From the NCBI GenBank assembly GCA_963576785.1, contig OY756140.1, forward strand, positions 3,224,001-3,288,000: a DNA stretch of 64,000 nt. Reading direction: 5' to 3'. The position numbers and the translations under genes are program-made. This stretch comes from Chlorophyllum brunneum. Taxonomy: Eukaryota; Basidiomycota; Agaricomycetes; Agaricales; Agaricaceae. The notes beneath the pieces were generated by a model. The model did no database searches. It was not told where the DNA came from and was given only the letters and a program-made list of their open reading frames with translations. Shown piece by piece: positions 26,312-37,800 of this stretch (positions are counted from its first letter, which is position 1; every line of letters begins with the position of its first letter).

Positions 26312-27550
26312 TCACAATCTGAACTGCAACATAATTAACCACACACCAACACCTCCGAACACGACTCTGGTAACTCCACCAGTGTAGTTACTGTACCGAA
26401 TCGTCATGCTAATCTTGCCATTCCATGATGCAGGGAGCTGCTTGGATAACAGGCTCAACGTACAGGTGCTGGCCGAGTTAAATCCAAGTGCAACGAGGAA
26501 CCAGCAAACGAAGACAGTACCAAAATTGACCCTGTCGGTATGCTAGATAGCGAGCATGATGAGAAAGCTTAATGACGAGCCGGTGGTGAGTGTCGTTCGG
26601 TCTTGGATTATACGAGCATGCCGAATGTTTGGCAGCAAGGGGGCCAGGGTGGCTACCCCACCAAGGGCAATAAGGTTCCCGGCCTGATATGGCGAGTAGT
26701 TGAACGCACAGTAGTGAAGACCGGGATGTTAGCTTCCCAGCGGCGAGGATAAAGAAGCGTGTCACCGCATAGTAGCACATGCAGACGATCACACCCATCC
26801 GGTGCTTCGCCTATCAAGGTCGCGAAAACTCATACCCCCTGACTTTGAGGAAGGAGCATTGACTGTGGCCTCCCTTGTGGGAAAGTAGGTGGACGGTTCA
26901 GCAGGAGAGGTATCGGTGGAGGTTTCCTCAACATGCTGTGCACACAACAACCTGAGGGGGGAAAGAACGTTTTTGGGAACCGTCACCTCCTCAAAGATGA
27001 GGCGACTAAGCATCCAGAAACTAAATCCATGTACCGACCATGATCCACCCAAGGCTCGCGTACCCGTTGAATAGTTGGTTGGAGAAATAGACCCTGTGGA
27101 GCAGGCCGCCGAGGAAATGGCCGGCGGAGGGACGCAAGCCCTGGCCATGGACGACCCGACTTGCGAGCATGGTCCGCCCCCAGACTCCCACCATGCGAGG
27201 ATCAGAACAATACCGCTGAGTAAACACTAAAGATATAAAACCAAAACCAGAAACAATACGCCCAACGAGGGTGAGATAAAGAAGAATGCCAGTGCATGGA
27301 GTGAACCGTAGCAGCATACGCGATGTTGAGGGGCCGCACATAAACTCCTGCGAACCAGTTAATATGATAGGGTGAAAGGTTGGCACTCTGATTGTATTTA
27401 TCGATGAAACATAGGGCAAATCCTGACAGCAGCGCTTGCGGGGCTACGATGATGGGGAACGAAATACGGACGCTAAAGGTGAGCCCCGATGAATGAAGGA
27501 CGGAAATAATTTTTACTCAGCCCGGAGCAAGGTGTTGCCTATGATGTGAT
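26312..27550 (-). pseudogene. Decayed MFS-like transporter
   Basis: Minus-strand frames hold pieces of a polytopic carrier in the right order but in changing frames with stops. From the 5' side: FPIIVAPQALLSGFALCFI; LVGRIVSGFGFISLVFTQRY, which resembles the LxGRxxxGxG MFS motif; SLGWIMVGTW; FWMLSRLIFEEVTVP; YSPYQAGNLIALGGVATLAP; and a last piece VALGFNSASTCTLSLLSKQL, then SNYTGG and a stop at 26312. Introns cannot reconcile all frame changes: stops occur inside helices. I infer an inactivated MFS transporter; the exact subfamily is not known. The 5' limit is uncertain and might extend to about 27.9 kb, where a short open frame without homology is present. Confidence 0.5.
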
Positions 27551-28136
27551 TTCAGAGGTAAATTCAGTTCCGGATTGCCCCCAATCGCTGCTGCGCCCGC
27601 CGTTCGGATAGCTCGCTCGGGTGATGAATTATGTTGGAGCATCCCATGCCGTTGAGTCTGGTCCGATCAGTGACCCAGCAGAACCTCGTGTGGGTGGTCT
27701 AGTTTCCCTGCCTTCATGCACACGGCCGGATCGGGATCGAATGTCAACTGTGGAGGTTTCGGGGGTTACTTGAACAGACATCGCGCTGCTAAGTCGGGGA
27801 TGGTGGTGAGGACACTCGATATCTCCGACCAACGAGCGACTGTTGAGACTATTTATATCTCCATTTGCCGGATGGAACGCATTGTATGAGAGGGGGTCCG
27901 GTTCCAGGATAGCGTGAGTCATCTTATTGCGTTGACTAAATTTGAGGGAATAATGGAAGTTGGGTGCGTGAGCCACTGAAGGAAGCCAGTGTTTATCTGG
28001 GCTTGGTTGGTCACTCGTAATTGAGGTAGAGTACTGAAGAGCTACAACTTAAATAATCAGAGATCTTCTCCAGACGGAAAACGTTTAACCATGTCTTCGG
28101 AACCTTACAGTGTCATCCAATACTTTATACAACAAT
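27551..28136. other. Gap between decayed transporter and aminopeptidase
   Basis: This 586-base stretch has a minus-strand open frame (27629-27976) of polar, low-complexity character that may be the lost N-terminus of the transporter. There is no firm gene call. Confidence 0.4.
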
Positions 28137-29784
28137 TTAAGCAGCAACAACTTCATGACCACAAGCCTGATGGCGACGATGATTGGGCGAAAGAGCAACA
28201 CGTTCAGTCGTAATTCTATCGGTGGCTTGTCGAGGAATACCACTCAGCGAGGTGGCATAGGTGGCAATCGCATCAGCTATTGCTTTGGTGTTCAGGACCC
28301 AGGCGGGAACATTCAGGTTGTCAATAGTGTCACATGCTTGATGATAACAGACATCATAAGCAACATTGGCCTGACCACCCCACCTATGATGTTTGTGGGT
28401 CAGTGGACAGTTGAGAAAAAAAGGGCTAAAAAAATATACCATGCAGCTTCCTCTGCAGTCTTGATACCTTCTGCACCCGTGAAGAGGCCACCAGCAGGGA
28501 TACCAACATCCAAAAATGGACCATAATCACTACGACCATCGAACGCAGTCGGAGCGCTCTTCTGATTGGCAGCTTGGAAGAAGTTCTCGAAAGTCTTCTC
28601 AATATGATCGCTTCCCGGGGGCCCCGTGATATTGAAAGCGCTCCCATCACCATCGTAGATAAAGTAGCCAAAGTTTGGGGAGGCTACCATATCAAAGTTG
28701 AGGTAGAGCGCAATTGTGGCGCGCTCTTCCTGTGAAAGACTCGCAACGTAGTGGTCAGAACCGACCAAACCGAACTCTTCTGCAGTCCAGAAGCAGAAGC
28801 GTACTGCGTTCTTGATGCTGAATCGAGGAAGCTGGAGAGCCAGTTCTAGGATCGACATTGAACCAGAACCGTTATCGTTTATGCCCTGACTTGGTCGTTA
28901 GCCATGAAGGAACAGAACCAAGCATGAAGGACATACGGGACCAGCAGGAACAGAATCAGTGTGACCACCAGCGGAAATGACATTATTTTTATCTCCGGTC
29001 TTAGAGGTAGCAATAACATTGCTAGTCCAGCGATCTTCATTGGTCGCTTCCACATGAAGACTTCCGACAACTTCCTCTCCCCCCTGTATAGCGGCAACCA
29101 GTGCTTTGCCATCGATACCAGATATGGCGCCAGCAGGGACATACGGACCCAAGGGATTCGAGACATTACCAAGTGTCCCCCCACCAACGGCGGCGTCTTG
29201 GTTGTTATAGATGATAGCGCCGGCAGCACCGAGGGCCCCACAAAGCGCAACCTTTTCGGCAAAGGAACAGTTACCGCGGATGATCAGGGCGATCTTGCCA
29301 GAGACATCAGCGGGGAAATCGCCCTAGCACAATCGAGTTAACTAATGCGTTACATGTTATGAGGCAGAATGACACGTACCTGGGTACACCCAAGATTGCT
29401 CACAATAGTTAAAGGAGCATTGGCATCCCCACTGGGTCCATACGTGAACCAATCGGTGTCATATTGGACCCCACTGGCGGAGAACGCTGCATTTCCATCT
29501 GAGTAGAGGTAGGGGAAAGTCTGCAGGTGGGTGTCGTAAAAACCGGTCTTATCAAGGCTGGACTTGATATACTCGACAGTCTTGTTATGGCCAATTGAAC
29601 CAAATGCTCGTGTATGAGCGCCGTTAATATCGGCAAAGCGTGCAAGGGCACGCGCGTGTCTGAGTAGATTTTTCTCGGAAACAGTAGCCTGGTACGACTT
29701 GGAGGAGACAAGAGGTTTTCCGTGTCCACCACCACCGGCGATGGCAATGTTCGCCAATGCGAGGAGGAATAGTAGCCCAAACAT
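28137..29784 (-). CDS. Secreted/vacuolar M28 zinc aminopeptidase
   Basis: An M28 family di-zinc aminopeptidase with an inserted PA domain, similar to yeast Ape3 (aminopeptidase Y). The ATG at 29782-29784 gives the signal peptide MFGLLFLLALANIAIA; the open frame extends further upstream but only with a TTG start. A PA-like domain is seen in SGKIALIIRGNCSFAEKV. Metal ligands follow: GGHTDSVPAGP, NDNGSGSM, FCFWTAEEFGLVGSDHY (general base Glu and a metal Glu), NFDMVASPNFGYFIYDGDG (Asp) and YDVCYHQACDT (His). All expected ligands are present. The end runs past the catalytic domain with a short basic tail. Potential N-glycosylation sites such as NKT and NCS suit a secreted protein. It is probably used for releasing N-terminal residues from peptides in the vacuole or outside the cell. 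Confidence 0.9.
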
Positions 29785-31437
29785 TGGAAAGTAGACGAGT
29801 GGAAAATGTGTCGAAGCCAATACTCAGGGCTTCATCTCGAGAAGTAACAAGGAGCCTTATAACGTATCCTGTAACCATCCCGGCGGCTGGCCAGGTCCGG
29901 AAAGCAGGGTTAGCGGAATAGCGAGTAGTCCAAGAAGTTGAGCCGAACATGCGAAACGGCATCCGCGATGCGCAAAAAGGGTGATAAGATGACCTTTGCT
30001 AATCATGATGGAGATGCGTGGGCGATAGGGGGTGATGATACACCTTCGAGGTGCTTCGTTAGGTGGAACTCGTATGCTACACCTTTGCCAAGAACAAGGA
30101 CGGGAAGCTAATGTGATGGCTTAAATCAACAAATGCTAGGATCCTTACCAGCGGTATTTTGTAAGACCTTCGTTTCGAAGAAGTCGACAATGGTACGCCA
30201 CGCACCCAAAATTACTCCTCGGAAAGACAGCGGCGTCTTGATCAATGCACATGCAACCATCAGCAGGCGACCTCAATGTTTTTCGCGGCAAGATCGGCCT
30301 GGGGGACGGGTCTTAACTTGGTGATAATACATTTGAATGAACATGGGACCTGCAAGAACGAAATAACTTAACCTCTTGGCGGCGCAAGAACATGTGCTTC
30401 GGCCAGGGTCGAGTAAACAACAACAATACACGACTTCGCATCTTCTCCCCATACCCTCGTTGCTGAAGATTGGATACAGACAACTTATTTTAAAGTGTGC
30501 AGTTGTATTCCAGGGAAACAGCTCTTGGCAGATCACATAGTCCATTCCACCAGCAGTCCCTAAGGACAAGCATCCAAGCAATATGGGAGTCCAGCCTTCC
30601 GCTGCCTAACATCCCAGTAGGTGTTGTATAAGTCCCGAGGGAAATTGGACTGTTTCTTGGTAGAACCAATAAATCGGAGGGCCAGATCCTCGGAGGTGCC
30701 GTTATTCAGTCGCGCCCATGAACCAAGATTTTAGGGCTCTACATCGGAGTGAATCCAGGGAAATAATTCTTCTCCACATTTCGTCTTCAACTCTGGAAGT
30801 TTACAGACGCTCAAGCACACGGGGTATTTGTTCCCAGTCAATGGTCTGCGCGGGTCATCTGAACCACACTAACGTCGTATGGATATTTTTCTTTATGGGC
30901 ATGTACTGGCAATATAAAATCAACACTCCCGGTCTGGGCTAGTAGCGTCGAACACCCGTAACCGTCTTCGACCTTTTTACTTCTCTTCGACATGGGCGTT
31001 GACCTGAATACAAAGGGGTCGGGGTTTAATCTCAAGTTTACATGATGCGATCAAGAGTTGGTGGGACTCGTAGGTAGTGGTTACAACCTAGAATTTGAGA
31101 TCCACGGCCTCGTGTGGTATAACCAGGCTCTACATCCTGATATGAGGACTGTTCGAAGCATTAATTACGGGATCCAGGTTGGAATATAGGATTTATCGGA
31201 TCCCGTTCGAGCATGTCCTGTAGTATCTCCATGTCATTAACGGCCAGCGTACGAGGTTGCTGATTGAATCATTCGTGACAAAAACTTTAAGAGAGGCTAA
31301 TAAAAGCCTGGTGGCATATCCACAGAGCAATGGAACTAAAACAAAAAATAATATACACGCAGCGACAATAACATCACGAACCAACACAAAGTTAGCGGAA
31401 CCACGACTACTAGGATCTAACACAATCTCCTCAGCAT
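29785..31437. other. Gene-poor block with coding traces
   Basis: No intact gene was found in 1.65 kb. On the minus strand a few short stretches look like old exons: 30609-30725 (LNNGTSEDLALRFIG and NFPRDLYNTYWDV) and 30133-30255 (ALIKTPLSFRGVILGAW and TIVDFFETKVLQNTAG). Between them every frame is interrupted. I do not recognise the family. A separate hydrophobic minus-strand frame (31193-31441) directly abuts the VPS27 stop and is likely chance. Confidence 0.4.
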
Positions 31438-33822
31438 TCACAAATCGATTAGCATCGCCTCTTTCCTTCGCTCACTCTGTACGACCCCGTTGTGCATCGA
31501 AGTATCATACATCGGTGTCGTGGTCGGCACAAGAGGAAACTGAGGTAAACTGTTTGGCTCCTGGTTCATCATCACATTCTGCTGTTGTCTTTGTTGGTGA
31601 TGCTGTGGTGGGGGAGGGGGCTGGTACTGTGGTTGATAAACCGGATGAGTGATCGTGTTACTCCTCCCGGGCTGTGTGCCCTGGTTGTGTTGATAGTGAG
31701 GTTGTGGCGTCGTGGTGTAAGGAATCGAGGGAGGTGAAGGGGCGACTTGTGCGTGCGCGACCTGCAGGGATTGTTGTGGTTGTGATACTGGGATGATGGG
31801 TGTAGCTGGTACCGGAGCTGTCGCAGTCATCGGAGATGGTACGAAAGTGGGGGCCTGCATGGGTGGTGGTGATGAAATGACAGATTGAGTTTGTTGCGTC
31901 TGTTGCATTGGGAGTGGCGAGGCTACATGCTGTGGTGCGGGTATTGGTGTTTGCGATGGTAAGTACTGCTGGGTAGGTTGGCTTTGACCGGCATATGTCC
32001 ACTGTGGTTGAGTAGTGGAAGGTTGTTGGTACTCTTGCCGTACATGCGGAGATTGGGGTGTATATTGAGTAGAAGGCGCTTGGAATGATGGGCCGGGTCC
32101 CTGCGGTACGGGAGTCTGTGAGTTTGTCCATTGGCTCTGGGGTGCGGGTTGATATTGTTGCTGTGGTGATTGAGAGGTTCTCCAGCGGGGATGCATGACT
32201 TGTTCTGTCAAAATCTGATCGTACAACTTGACAGCCTGTGAGAGCTTGTCGTGCATATTGGAAAGTAGTTCTAGGAGTGTGCGTGTGAGGGAATGAACTT
32301 GAATCTTTGCTATTCTACTCACGCTCTTTCCGACCAGCATCATCAACACTTAACGCCAGCTTTGGTCTCAAGCTACTTGCTTTCTCGTACAACTCCGTAA
32401 CCGCAGGGTACTTCGATAGGTCACGCCCACCATTTGCCTGTACTTGCTCCACGGTCTGGTTGAAGGTCATGATGGCGTCCGTCTCCAGCCCGTCCAGGTC
32501 ATAAGCAGGGAGTTTAGGAAGAGGAGGCTGTGTCGGAGTTGGAGTGCGAGATTGCTGTCGCGCATACTCGGGTTGATATTGATACTGAACGTGCTCGACC
32601 TTAGGAGTCTCCGTAGGCGCACTTGGTCGGGGTGCATATGCTTCGCGCAAGCTTGCTTCGATGGCGGCACTCAACTCCGGGTCGTCCTCCTCGTCGGTAG
32701 CGGTCTTCCTGTCCGAATATCCCCTATCAACTATAGGTGGTTCCGAAGGCTGCCAGCTTGACGGGCTGGAGTAAGAGGGAACGTAGCCACGAGAATCGTT
32801 GGCCTCTTTCAAAGAAAGCTCGATGGCACGTTGAAGTTCAGCATCCGCTAATTCCTGGCCACTTCTGTGCCGGGATGGATTGGGGGCAGAACGATGGCGT
32901 TTATCCCTAAGAAGATATTAGAGACTCCTCTCAGCATGAAGGACTGAGACTCACAACTTGTCCGCTTTGCGCGTCAATTTGGTGTAGCAACCATCACAGA
33001 CACGGACCTCCTGAGTGATTCCGAAATGGGGTAAAGGAAGTGATTTAGAAGAGCACTGGTGATCGAATACTTGGCCACAGTTCCTGCAATGATGCTTCCG
33101 ATTGGTAAATGTGAAGGCGGTTCGACATCGTAGACAGACATCTGAGTCTATCCACTCAGGAGCTGTTTGTGTATCAACCATTGCGGAATTAGCAACAGCC
33201 ATGTCCCTGGGAGGGAATTTGTATCCTAAATTCCTGCGTGAGGTGTGAAGAATATGAAAGACTCCATTTATGTACCTTCTCCCTGAAGAGTCTTGTAAAC
33301 CTGACCGACGTACCCCAGTGCATATCTTCCCTCGAAAGAGGAACTCCAATTTTGTAGTAACCGAAGGATATTGGTTTTGACTTCATGATTGAGACCCGAA
33401 ATCTTGAGTATGGATACGAGGTTGTCTATAAACTCCCTTGATGCAACCTCAACAAGGAAGTGGTCGCCACCGTTCTTGACGCAAGTATCTGTGAGCTACC
33501 GAGAGGCTAGTTGAGTTTCAATATCTGTTTGTGAAATGAGCGGGACATACTCCAAGAGCCAAGAGTTGAACGTTCGGATTCTTGTGGTTCAAACGACGCT
33601 TTAAACCACGCATTGCATCTTTGGCAGGGACGGATTTGGAGCGTATCTGATCACATATTTCGAGGTTCAGGGCGATATCTTCCGAACCCGCTGGCAAGAG
33701 TTCGGACGTCGCTTTGTCTGGCTTATTCGGTGAATATTGGAGTTGGTCTGGTTGGTGTGTCACTGACCAATTGCATCATCTAGCTGGGAGGTTCCCCAAA
33801 GCCATGCACCTAGGCCCGACAT
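31438..33822 (-). CDS. VPS27: ESCRT-0 subunit Vps27 (VHS-FYVE-UIM)
   Basis: Vps27/Hrs gathers ubiquitinated cargo on endosomes and recruits ESCRT-I. The first exon (ATG 33820-33822) gives [18 protein letters not shown], spliced over a 50-nt intron to [20 protein letters not shown], the VHS domain start. [19 protein letters not shown] continues the VHS. The FYVE finger, [20 protein letters not shown] followed by CGQVF and CDGCYTKL, has the basic RKHHCR motif for PI3P binding and the paired zinc cysteines. Two ubiquitin-interacting motifs follow ([12 protein letters not shown] and [14 protein letters not shown]). A helical region ([20 protein letters not shown] to [16 protein letters not shown]) is the GAT-like Hse1-binding part. 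The C-terminal 250 residues are Gln/Pro-rich, and the protein ends EAMLIDL, a clathrin-box-like LIDL. Confidence 0.92.
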
Positions 33823-34895
33823 GTTTCGTTAAGCGTTCAATATGGCTGCGTAATGGTAGAGTGGAAATGATATGAGAGAAAGGACGTAGGTGGTTCGGCT
33901 GAGAGGTTTGCAAGAGTTGACACTGGGCAGATAGCGCAGGGATCAGCTGACTAAGCAATACAACACCACCGCAGAAATTAATTTCCAATATGATTCACTT
34001 TCCAAGCTCAAAGGAGAACCGAGGACTGCGAAGGCAAGGCGCAAATGACGCTGGAGACTGAGCACCAGGCGAGCAATGTGCACGGAATGTGTGCCATGAG
34101 CGGCCATCAGTCGGAGTTGCTGTCATCACTGCGCGTCTGATTTTCGGACCTTGAAAGAGCTGAAACGCACTCCTTGCTCATCATGCATCATGAACGACAT
34201 GAGTCCAGAGCGAGTCAGAGCAAGCGCAGCCTCACAAGCGCCCGAGCTCGGGGAAGGAGATCAACATGAGCAAATAACAAGCTGCGATTTCCAGCGCAGC
34301 GATCCATGGCTGCAAAAGAGGAGAAAACCACATCAGAATCTGACCTCCATGTCGTGTTGCACATACACACAGACGATGTGGCGGGGAAGACCGTACCAGC
34401 CCGGATTTCTGCGCCTGTTGCTCGAGGGGAGCAGTTGTGTGTGACATGATTTGTCAACAATGTGACGCGTGAGTGGCCTTGTGTGCCGGCACTGACTTGT
34501 AGCGGAGTCGAAAAGAGAGAATCGCCATCGCTGGTTGTCTTCGACCACCACCCTCATCCTCCAAACCCCTTCAGTCGGCCGTCCAGCTGCCCTCTGATCG
34601 TCTGCTTATCTGCAATTTCGATACTCTCGTCCATCCGCGTTTTTTGGGTCCAGCAGAACCAGCAATCTCAGGCTTTCCCTCGCTTTTGGTTGCTCAACCA
34701 AAGTCGCAATTCTTGGTCTTCGACGCGCCCAGCGGCACCCGAATCCACCCCAAAACCTCCCTGGATCTTATATTTGCCTTCTAACACCCCTTAATTAACT
34801 CTTTGGACCTTTTTGCGCTCGATTTTTTTCTCTTTCACCCTTTCACCATTTTGGATCTTCCCCCCATTCCTTACCCATACAGTCCCTAGTTCACA
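33823..34895. other. Divergent promoter region of VPS27 and RPB1
   Basis: This 1.07-kb stretch lies between two divergent start codons, long for this compact neighbourhood. The last 100 bases before RPB1 are pyrimidine-rich (for example TTTTTTTCTCTTTCACCC near 34825), typical of strongly expressed fungal core promoters. Short open frames on both strands lack motifs. Confidence 0.5.
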
Positions 34896-37800
34896 ATGCT
34901 TGGCCATCAGTTTGCATATTCTGCGGCTCCTATACGCAAAGTGAGGGAGGTCCAATTTGGCATTCTCTCACCAGAGGAGATCGTGCGTCGCGCCCCCACT
35001 TCAGTCTCTCACCTACCTGCTGACAAATTATTTTTTCTTTCCTCTAGAAAGCTATATCTGTCGCCAAAATCGAGCATCCTGAAGTTATGGATGAGACTAC
35101 CCATAAACCCAAGATGGGCGGTCTGATGGACCCTCGAATGGGAACAATAGACCGAAATTTCAAGTGCCAGACGTGTGGTGAGGGGATGTCTGAGTGTCCA
35201 GGGCATTTTGGTCATATAGAGTTGGCGAGGCCTGTTTTTCATCCGGGTGCGTTGCTTTCACTATACGCTCTACCTGCTCTTTGACCATCTCTGCCTTTTT
35301 CAGGGTTTATTGTGAAAGTGAAGAAGATTTTGGAGTGTATATGTGTAAATTGCGGGAAACTGAAAGCCGACATCGTGAGTCGAATCTTTCCTCTGCTCGT
35401 TTCGCACCCCACCATCCCAATTTTCTGGGGGCTCTCTCCACTCACCATGGGGAACCCCAAACCCGCACCACGCCAGTTCCCTTGACAATCGAGGGCGTTC
35501 TTCCACCCGCTGCGGGGGAGTCAGGGCGCGCGTTTTCGGTCGCTTGATCGCCGCGTCTTTCCCATTGCATCCGCACGGTGCTTGGTTGGACACGAGGTTG
35601 CGGGTGAAATGGGGGGCTGAACGAGGAGTGCGAAAACATATCTTGCTATGGTTGGAAAGGTCGGCCCTTCTCTACTGTAACGCAGTGTGAGATGTGTGTC
35701 TTGGGTCACTGCACATAGACTCGTTGGCTATTGCCCCCTGTTGTTTCCCGACTTGTCCAGATGCTGGATAAACTCTCCTTGTGTAGACACCGATGCTGAC
35801 CACTTGATTTGCATATATTTCTGTCGATATTACACATCCTCGACGCTCACATCACCTACACTCCACGTTACTTGTTATTATATTAAGTCGGATCCCAATT
35901 TCGCGGACAAAATTCGCCATATTCGCGACCCAAAAGCTCGTATGGCTGTCGTTTGGTCCCATTGCAAGACCAAGACTATTTGTGAGCCTGATGATATCAA
36001 GGATGAAGGTGCCGAACCGGAAAACGATGAACCTAAAAAGGGTCACGGTGGATGCGGTCATGTCCAACCTCAGATCAGGAAGGAAGGCTTAAAGCTCTTT
36101 GTCCAATACAAAAAGACAAAGGATGACGATGACGTTTGTTTCTTTCTCAAATCTATCTACCACCGCGGGTACTAATCTTTCTGGATGAAACAGGAGGCCA
36201 AGTCTATGCAGCCTGACAAGCGCCTCATCACCCCTTCAGAGGTGTATACCGTCTTCAAAAAGATGTCAGATTCCGATCTTCATCTCTTAGGTCTTTCCGA
36301 TGAGTATGCACGACCTGAGTGGATGATTCTCACCGTCATGCCCGTACCACCCCCTCCTGTCCGTCCCAGTATCGCTGTTGACGGTGGTGCCATGCGTAGT
36401 GAGGATGATTTGACCTACAAACTTGGTGATATCATCAAGGCCTCCGCGAATGTTCGTCGGTGCGAGCAGGAAGGTGCTCCCGCTCATGTTATTTCTGAGT
36501 TCGAGCAGCTTCTACAGGTAGCGACGTCCTGTTAGTTTTTTTAAAAATTCCTGACTGACCCATTGGTAGTTCCACGTCGCGACGTACATGGACAATGACA
36601 TCGCAGGTATTCCTCAAGCTCTTCAGAAATCCGGTAGGCCCGTGAAAGCTATCCGGGCTCGACTGAAGGGCAAGGAAGGTCGTCTACGTGGCAACCTAAT
36701 GGGCAAGCGTGTTGATTTCTCCGCTCGTACCGTCATCACTGGTGACCCTAATCTGGAATTGGACGAAGTCGGGGTACCGCGGAGCATTGCCATGAACCTG
36801 ACATTCCCCGAACGCGTGACACCCTATAATATCTCTTACCTTCAAGAACTTGTGCGGAATGGTCCCACTACGTATCCTGGCGCGAGATATGTTGTCCGTG
36901 ACACTGGAGAGCGGATAGATTTAAGGTATAATAAGCGTGCCGATGCTTTCTTGCAGTATGGTTGGATTGTGGAACGTCATCTCAAAGATGGAGAGTAAGT
37001 GGCTCTACTTATATCCATACTTCGGTCTGATATACATCTATCACCATCTAGCTTTGTGCTGTTTAACCGACAGCCCAGTTTGCACAAAATGAGTATGATG
37101 AGTCACCGTGTTCGGTTGATGCCCTATTCCAGTAAGTCGCCTGTGCTGTGTCAGCTACACGCGCTAAATTTTCTGGTTAGCTTTCCGATTGAATCTCTCT
37201 GTGTAAGTATGGCTGCCATGACGGCTCCGACTATCATCTCATGATTCCCCAGTACACCTCCGTACAATGCTGATTTCGATGGCGATGAGATGAACATGCA
37301 GTATGTATTTCTTCCATGCGATTCCTGTTCTCCGCTCAATCCCCGTTTTAGTATCCCGCAAAGTGAAGAGACAAGAGCTGAACTATCACAAGTAGCATGG
37401 GTTCCCCGACAGGTCTGTGCCGCCATGTTCTGAAGTAACCTCGGTTCTTATTCTATACCAGATCATTTCTCCGCAAGCCAACAAACCCGTCATGGGTATC
37501 GTGCAAGACACACTTTGTGGCATCCGGAAATTTACTCTTCGTGATTGCTTCCTGGATTGGAATCAAGTCCAGAATATTCTTCTCTGGGTTCCTGACTGGG
37601 ACGGCTCCATCCCCACACCAGCCATACTCAAACCAAAGCCACTGTGGACCGGCAAACAAATACTCAGTATGACAATTCCCCGGGGTATCAACATTCAACG
37701 ATCCCCCGACCCCAAGTCATCGAATCCTGTTTTCGATGACGGTATTCTGATTGAAAACGGGGAATTGATCTTTGGCATTGTCGATAAGAAGACTGTTGGT

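Noticed and set aside
26312..27550. A STE3-like pheromone receptor near the pheromone genes
   Set aside because: The pieces match an MFS carrier, with a GRIVSGFGF-like motif, and none of the receptor signatures such as the PLPWH stretch were found.
31193..31441. Hydrophobic small protein abutting VPS27
   Set aside because: No homology, no splice context and an ATG directly abutting the VPS27 stop; most likely the 3' UTR of VPS27.
22589..33822. A functional endosomal cluster (VPS35 and VPS27)
   Set aside because: Two retrograde/ESCRT genes 5 kb apart with decayed and unrelated genes between; chance proximity is enough.
34151..34794. Open frames between VPS27 and RPB1 as genes
   Set aside because: Several overlapping frames on both strands, no motifs, and the region is the shared promoter.
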